From Usnea hakonensis (Eukaryota > Ascomycota > Lecanoromycetes > Lecanorales > Parmeliaceae), in contig BLJB01000144.1 in NCBI GenBank assembly GCA_013423325.1, positions 26,972-90,971 on the forward strand: a stretch of DNA of 64,000 nucleotides, given 5' to 3'. Positions within the stretch are counted from its first letter, which is position 1; each line of letters starts with the position of its first letter. Under the pieces are notes generated by a model. That model did no database searches. It saw only the letters and a list, made by a program, of their open reading frames with translations, and was not told the origin of the DNA. This document shows positions 57,566 to 64,000 of the stretch, one piece after another. Made by a program: the position numbers and the translations under genes.

Positions 57566-59441
57566 ATGTCCATTCATTCACTCCTGCTGCTTTCCTCTCT
57601 CATTTTGCTTCACTATGTGACTGCAATAGTCCATGATGACTCCTTCACGCCTGATGCGATTCTGCGCGTAACGGCACAGAACGTTAGCCTGGGAGGCATT
57701 CAAAAGCTCACAACGCTGGTCAATGGCTCCACTCCTGGGCCTGAGGTGCGTATTCCAGAAAATGAGACAGTTTGGATCAGAGTCTTCAACGATATGAAGG
57801 ATAGCAACCTTACCATGGTTAGTCAAATTTCAAGACAGATCAATCCTTTCACATGAGCTCAACTGAAAGAAACTCCAGCATTGGCATGGACTTGCGATGG
57901 CTGCGTATCCCTTTTCGGACGGAACGCCACTCGCCAGTCAATGGCCGATACCACCAAGATATTTTTTCGACTACGAGCTCACAACGCCCAATCGATCCGC
58001 AGGAACGTATTTTTATCACTCCCACGTAGGTTTTCAGGCCTCGAGCTGCTCGGGTCCGTTGATCGTCGAAGACAAAGTCACCCCGTACAAAGTTGATGGC
58101 GAGCGCGTGATTCATATACAAGAGCTTTTCAACAAAACAGACACCACCATAGAGCAGGGTTTGCAGGCAATACCTCTCGTGTGGAGCGGTGAAACGAACG
58201 GGTTCACCATCAACGGCAAGACGATTTCGAACTATGGTGTAACTGACCAATCATCCACCCAGCTCGCGATCATTGATATAGAGCCAAATAGCACGTACAG
58301 GCTGCGTTTCATTGGGGCCACCTCCTTATCATACTCTGCATTGGGCCTAGAAGACCACACCGACCTGCAAATCATCGAAGCTGATGGGGGTTACACGTTA
58401 CAACACTCTACCTCTTTTCTACAGATCAATTCTGGCCAGCGTTTCAGCGCACTTGTCAAATCTAAAACTTGCGACGAATTGAAGCAGTCCGCAAAATTGG
58501 ACTATTACATTCAGATCGAGAGTCGCGAGCGTCCTAGCAATACAACAAATTACGCCATCCTTCGCTACAGCAATGCGTGCAACATCCCTCCAGACTCTAT
58601 CCAACGCGCTTCGAATACAAGCTACCCAGACGAGAAGCCCATCACACTTCCACCAACAGTCGACGGTTTCCTCGACTATGTCCTACAACCTCTCTATCCA
58701 AACGACTTTCCCTCTGCTTCGCAAGTGAGTCGTCGGGTTGTCCTCAACGTCCAGCAAGTCCTGGACAAATACACAATTTGGCAAGACTCGGACGTAACCT
58801 GGACAGATAATGCCGACGATCAAGTCCCCCATACCACACCAAATCAGCCTTATCTGGTGTCATTATACGAGAACCAGACCGCTTACCTGCCGTCCTACCC
58901 AGCAGCACTGAAGAACGGTGGCCTCGATCCAATGACCCACACCTTTCCTGCTAAGATTGGCGAAGTAATAGAGATAGTCCTTCAGAACATCGGCGCCCAT
59001 GCCTTCGACAACGAAACGGGCGGCGCCCTCGACGTCCACCCATGGCATGCTCACGGCGATCACTACTATGACATCGGAGGTGGGCCCGGAGCGTTCGACC
59101 CCAATGTTGCTGAAGACCGACTGAAGGGCACCCAGCCGGTGCTTCGGGATACGACTATGCTCTACCGCTACAATGCAACGACGCAACCGGACGAAAAGAG
59201 CGGCTGGCGCGCGTGGAGATTGAGGGTCCAGCAGCCTGGGGTGTGGATGATTCACTGTCATACTTTGCAGCATATGATTATGGGCATGCAGACTGTGTGG
59301 GTTTTTGGTGATGCTGAGGAAGTCTTGGCTCTGCCGAAAGTGCAAGTCGAGGGTTATCTCACTTATGGGGGGAGCGTTTATGGAAATAGTAGCCATGCGC
59401 CGGATGTGATACACTTCAGCGAATTGGATGGTGGGAATTGA
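57566..59441 (+). CDS. multicopper oxidase (laccase/ascorbate-oxidase-like), secreted
   Basis: Exons 57566-57817 and 57879-59441 encode 604 residues. A signal peptide (SIHSLLLLSSLILLHYVTA) leads into three cupredoxin domains. All four copper motifs are present: HWHG (completed by the splice junction), FYHSHVG, HPWHAHGDH and HCHTLQHMIMGM, the last with an axial Met at the T1 copper. Many N-x-T sites. The enzyme should couple one-electron oxidation of phenols, ascorbate or metal to reduction of O2 to water outside the cell. There is no C-terminal transmembrane anchor, so it is not a Fet3-type ferroxidase. The 61-bp intron has a GTTAGT donor. Substrate unassigned. Confidence 0.93.
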
Positions 59442-59521
59442 AACTCGGCAACGATCTAGACATTGTTATGGGAAGTACTCTTGGAGATAATGACTGTTAT
59501 GGTACGCTTCACACGGTGTTG

Positions 59522-60827
59522 CTAATCCCTCGTATTTTCCACCACTTTGACTCTGTCGTAGTCAGTCATCTCATAATCTGTCCCCTTTGCTGCCTTCTCC
59601 CCAACCTCCTGGAAGCCGTAGATCTTCGCAATGTTTTCGACGCTCAACAATCGCTCAGATTGTTTGCTCCTGCTCTTTCGAAGTGAGATGAGACTACATT
59701 TTATAGGGCCGCCTCTTTTCGCAAGCAGAGGCTTCAGTGGACGCAGACAGGCTGCCAAAATGCCAATGGACACTTCGGCCGTCGTCCAGAAGGTTAGCGG
59801 GTTGTTAGTATTGGCGGTGTTTTTCAAAGGACCGAGGAAGACTGTGCTATTTTAGTGTTCGTTTTTCAGGTGGAATGGTCATAAATGCTGAGTGAGAGGC
59901 GTATGCAAATTTGATGAGAAAAGAAGAGGAGGCATACCGCTAAATCTGTACGCGACGAAATACAAACGTACTACGCCGAAGACGAGTGATCTTTACCGAA
60001 TTAGCGTATTGACTAACACTCACAGTTACTGTGCAAGGAGACGGTTTGGCTCACAGCGTGCCCAGTAGGAATACGAAGGTCAGCTCGACTTTGAAGTATC
60101 CACTCATTTGTAGTTTGCGAATGCATGGATATGGTAATGCGAGAATCGCCATATCACTCAATACATCCGTGATAGAAGCCACAATAGTACCCATTCCTGC
60201 GAGGCCTGCGGCTGAACGGTATGATGATCCCCGTTTTCGAGAATCACTTGCAACAAGGGAAATAGAAGCCCCCAGAGCGCGATGAGGATGAGGATGATGT
60301 TGTTTGCGGTTCTGAACGATGTGTTTCGGGCGAAGATATGGCGGTAGGAGAAGAGAACGCTGAGTTTGATACAGCTGTATGTGAATTTGTCGAAGATTAT
60401 TGTGGCGTAAGTAATATGATGGATCTTTAAAGGAGCTTTGGAAGCCGGAGAGTGAGCCGTCTTTTTCTCCGAACGGAGTATATAAATCTACCTTGGCCTG
60501 ATAAATACCGCGCCAATTAGCAGTCGGCTCGTTATCTCTTCCGAGTACTCCTTTTACAGCCCCTGAATAAAAGTCAGAAGATCTCAAGGTCAAGCCTCTT
60601 TTTATTGACTCGTGCTGATTCGACTGAAAAAGTCTTAGTATCATACCAGCAATCTGAGCAGCACCATGGCCTAGGACCAGAACACATGAGAAACCACTTA
60701 GCCAGTCGTCGATACCAACATACGTAGACGTGAGATGAACGCGCACATAGGACCGCATGTATACGGCCGCAGAGCTAAGCGGTGGAAGCAAAATGGCGGG
60801 AACAATCACAGTGACGACTGCGTACAT
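59522..60827 (-). CDS. PTH11-like/rhodopsin-fold seven-helix membrane protein with an apparent frameshift
   Basis: Exons 60827-60647, 60562-60492, 60424-60055, 59990-59938 and 59841-59522 give about 330 residues. Features of the fungal rhodopsin-domain family are seen in order: GIDDWLSGF after TM2, IKLSVLFSYRHIF, a NIILILIALWG helix, TDVLSDMAILALPYP, VRLYFVAYRFS, and PLTFWTTAEVSIGILAACLRPLKPL. Within the third exon the frame must change by one base near 60190-60200, between LLQVILENG and GTIVASITDV. The family has a Cys there, so a one-base deletion in GAATGGGTACT is likely. Unless this is a sequence error the protein loses its last two helices. Such proteins are plasma-membrane receptors of unknown ligand. 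The start at 60827 is provisional. Confidence 0.7.
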
Positions 60828-62858
60828 AGTGAGACGCAATTTGTGCTCTGTCGAGTGCTGTTTCGTTCAGCCTGTAAGTCTAACGGAAGGCAGAATAAGG
60901 ACCACAACCGTGTTGCTTTCACCAACATATACCATGATTGCACAGTTGCGCCTCGCCGGAATCTCCCCAGGGACTGTAAGCTTACGGTGCCGCAAAGAAG
61001 TAATGAAACACTGTGACCATCCTCCTTACCGCATCTATATAGTCATGTCTCCATTTCGGTCAAGAAGGAACTCCATTTAGCAAGCAGTCTGGATACGCAC
61101 GTCCCTAAACCATGCATGGTGGTGTTGTGTAGAAGCCCCGTTAGTGGGGCTGGTGTGGGGCAAGGGGTCAAAGAGCAGACGCCTCTCACTGGTTGGCCTC
61201 GTGATGCAGGAAGACGGTTTCCGGCCTTGCGTGACGCAGCTGTTTGATGCATGTTCCGGATCACTTGGCCCGTAAGAAGAGACTCGTGTACTTGGACTAA
61301 CCAATCAGCTGGGGAGACTGGAGATTCAGTCCCAGATTCCGCGTGTGCAGATTTTAGGCATCAAACCCCTCACTCCTGGTGCGGGGTTCAAAATGACGTG
61401 CATATTTCACTACACTCTTTGTTTACAACTGCCCCATAGCCCATAATGCATGGCTGGATAGGCAAGCGATATGAGATCGTTGGTGTGGGATCTCTGGAAT
61501 AGACTTGAGGCATGCGCTTTGGTGTGTTTGAGACAGACTTACGGTGGTTCGTTTTGGAATGCGATGTAGGCCATTCTCCGAAGAGTCTTGGCATGTCGTA
61601 GGATTCTCGGTGTCACCGGCAATGTCCATGCTAATATGTTTCCCCACATTCCACCTTTGCAATTCGCCTCAGACACTTCGCAACGGGTCGGGGGCTAGGT
61701 TACCGAACGTCTCCCTCCGAAAGCCCCTTTTTAGGACTAGTGGACGTGCTCGTATATTGAATGATAAATATATCTGGATTGCTAAACATCAGAGTCTGCT
61801 TATAGCGCCACGACGACACAGATGTTTTGGTAGAGCCGATGATTCTTTGGAGTGTAATCGATAGTGGCTGCAGCCCCTAAGGTGAAACTCCCCTAACTCA
61901 AAGCTACCAGGAAGAGCGGGACTTTTCGCATTTCCTGATTTCTTCATCGTGTGGTGGTGATATTCATGACAGCCTTGCATTTTTGAGAGGAAGGTGGGAT
62001 AACAAGACTAAAATTGTCGCCCCAGGTTTGATTGTGGTGCGTCAATACAGCCTGACATTATCATCGAATCAGCGACCAGGATAGCTTGCACTTTCAAAGC
62101 ACGCGAATTGTTACTAAACAATGCCACGCAGCATCAAACGAACCGTTTGCTCTCCAAGCTACAAGTACTTACCACATCCACTTCTATAATACAAAAATAT
62201 ATATCGAAGCAACGGCAATATCTCGACGCTGCTTCCAAAAAGAGGTATCTGGAATAGGCGAATTACGGTTGGCATTCCGCCTGAAGCAGGGAAAGGAGGA
62301 AGCTCTGGCGTCATAAAACTGGTAGTCCAGCGTGTCATGGGTTTTCTTGACCCAGGGCGGCTCGAAATAGTGCACGCGGCGGAAAGTCTATCTCTAGGTC
62401 AGTAGAGGGTGCGCCCTCATCTATCTCACGACGTAGTCGTGAGATCAACGTACTCTTTCATCTTTTTATACTCTTCAATCATCCAACTTGCCCATATTTA
62501 TGAGAGTCTGAGTTGTCCTGCAACTTTTCATGACGACTACCCGAGGTCTTCTCCCAATTTGCGTTCAGATGTGCGGCGGTGCTCATTAAAATGCTCACAT
62601 GGTGAAAGAGGGACGGCGTCGAAATCTATGGAGGAGATGTCCACTATCCATGTCGTATTAGAGCAAACCCTCGAGGCTGGCCACCTTTCACGAATAAGCG
62701 ATACTTCCCTTGTCGGCAAAGTTGCGTATAGATAGGCGGGTACCAACAGTTGCCGACGCACCAGCAGAAGCGCACGAGAGGATACATATATGTTCCCTCC
62801 TTGCAACTTCAAAATTCCCTCTCTTCTCAATCAACGCCTTCACTTTCGATACACTACA
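60828..62858. other. long intergenic region
   Basis: Two kilobases with only short unrelated open frames. No RNA gene or mobile element recognised. The last 80 bases are the CT-rich leader of the next gene. Confidence 0.5.
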
Positions 62859-63419
62859 ATGAACATGTACTCACTCGCGCTCACACTGATCACAGTGTTT
62901 TATCTTACGAATACAACCTATGCCATTCTCCCTCCAGCACAAACCGAAGCCTCAATGATCAGTATACTTTCGAGCGATGGCCCAGTAACGTCAAGTGAAA
63001 GCCTGCTATCGAATACCAAACTCAATGCGTCCTCATTCCTCAACGTGTCAGCTATTAAAATAGATTGCTTTGAAATCGGTGGAGATTTCCTGCCAACATC
63101 CTTGTTCAGCTACTATGAGGCGGTGCAGCAGATCCTTTTGAGATATGACGCCTTGGTACCACGGCAGTTCTTCTTGGGACCAAAATCTGAAGATCAGTGG
63201 AAATGGTCAGCGGGATCAGGAGCATATGTACACAAATGTACCATTACGTTTGCCAGCTTCCAACCTCTACTTACAGACGAATTTCCGATTGTCCTGGTCG
63301 CTCATGTTGCGGCTCTTGTTGCGGATAAATGTGTTACTGAGGAGGAGAAATTCATGGGTGGATGGGCGAGTGCGGGTCCAGGAAGAGGCGTCGTAGCGGT
63401 TTCGAATAAGAACAAGTAG
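62859..63419 (+). CDS. small secreted protein, effector-like
   Basis: Single exon, 186 residues. The start at 62859 (MNMYSLALTLITVFYLTNTTYA) gives a clear signal peptide; the in-frame codons upstream to 62790 do not. The mature protein is about 165 residues with three Cys (KIDCFEIGG, YVHKCTITF, ADKCVTEEE), two or three N-glycosylation sites, and a WKWSAGSGAYVHK stretch. No enzymatic motif. Size, secretion and a position next to an AT-rich repeat block fit an effector candidate, but a general secreted protein is equally possible. Confidence 0.7.
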   Translation: MNMYSLALTLITVFYLTNTTYAILPPAQTEASMISILSSDGPVTSSESLLSNTKLNASSFLNVSAIKIDCFEIGGDFLPTSLFSYYEAVQQILLRYDALVPRQFFLGPKSEDQWKWSAGSGAYVHKCTITFASFQPLLTDEFPIVLVAHVAALVADKCVTEEEKFMGGWASAGPGRGVVAVSNKNK

Positions 63420-63539
63420 ACGCGATGATAATCCTGCTCAAGCGCGCTTGTAAAACGGATTGCTGAGGAGGGAGACAAACGTCTCTACCGACTTTCTCGC
63501 GAAACAGAGCCGAAGACTCGGTGGAGAATTCTTATTATG

Positions 63540-64000
63540 GATTTATAGTATATTCTATCTAGATCTTCCGTCTTAGCGGGCTCTTTACAGTCGAGTAGTA
63601 CTAGTATATCGTTCTGTAATAAAGAGTAGTAATATCGCTTTAAACCTAAATTAATCTTCTAATAAAGCTAACTTTTATAAAGATAGAATATATAGATATA
63701 AATAAGACTTAAGTAATCGTCGATCGCTCTTAATAGCTCTAGATTTTTTGAAGATTAATAAAAGAATTTTATAGCTTCGAACTAAAGAAGAGATTAAAGA
63801 TATATAATATAGAGATATTAGTTTAAAGATAAAACTAGTTATTTTTAAGATTTAATTAATATATAATAATAAACTATAAAATAGAAGAATAATATTTTAG
63901 TATAATAATTATTACTAATAAAATCTCTAAATTAATTTCTGTCAAGGACTAGACATAGATCGATGGATTATTGTATACTAGGGACTAGGCTAGATACACA
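63540..64000. mobile_element. AT-rich, RIP-like repeat remnant at window edge
   Basis: From about 63540 the base composition becomes strongly AT-rich with many TA dinucleotides and stops in all frames, in contrast to the gene just before. The end (about 63940 onward) has TGTCAAGGACTAGACATAG-type short repeats of CTAGAC/CTAG that recall a retrotransposon LTR edge. Probably a decayed transposon mutated by repeat-induced point mutation; it runs past the window. Confidence 0.5.

Overview
The window looks like nuclear DNA of a filamentous ascomycete (Pezizomycotina). Genes carry short GT-AG introns (mostly 43-165 bp) with CTAAC/CTGAC-like branch sites. There are no operons, and the gene families are typical of saprobic or plant-associated moulds: PTH11-like receptor, berberine-bridge-type oxidase, GH16 glucanase, multicopper oxidase, CrnA-type nitrate transporter. 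Intergenic DNA has long C-, G- and CT-rich low-complexity tracts, (CCTTA)n-like and GGTACCTAAGG-like stretches, and two AT-rich blocks that look transposon-derived. The exact lineage cannot be fixed by eye.

Layout. 1-11 kb: 2OG-Fe(II) dioxygenase, GH16 glucanase, coiled-coil protein (minus), membrane protein with an internal 117-bp duplication, alpha/beta hydrolase, DUF8004-like protein (minus). 12.8-18 kb: nitrate transporter, cytochrome P450, RING-finger protein (minus). 19.7-21.9 kb: a large orphan gene with two R-x4-H (HEPN-like) motifs and an acidic repeat tail whose third repeat is frameshifted. 23.8-27.6 kb: pyridoxal-reductase-like aldo/keto reductase and an unrecognised protein, both minus. 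29.1-30.5 kb: GT25-type glycosyltransferase (minus). 32-37.3 kb: a relict alcohol dehydrogenase, an FAD-linked oxidase (minus), a poly-C assembly gap and an epoxide hydrolase gene broken by one stop and one frameshift. 38-43.8 kb: three consecutive genes for secreted proteins (beta-helix enzyme, Pro/Ser/Thr-rich cell-wall-type protein, Cys-containing protein on minus). 45.2-55.2 kb: a decayed STAND-associated/ubiquitin-like-domain gene, then a 2207-residue protein joining a sacsin/NO VEIN-type GHKL ATPase, a DUF3883 nuclease-like domain and an FG-repeat tail. 55.9-56.5 kb: a 641-bp foldback element. 57.6-64 kb: multicopper oxidase, PTH11-like receptor with a frameshift (minus), a small secreted protein, and an AT-rich RIP-like block at the edge.

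No single pathway links these genes. Several redox tailoring enzymes are scattered here, but there is no PKS, NRPS or terpene synthase backbone. The most unusual items are the ATPase-nuclease-FG fusion in a decayed neighbourhood beside a foldback element, and the two-motif HEPN-like orphan with an expanding repeat tail. All exon structures were derived by reading splice signals and frames by eye; none has transcript support.
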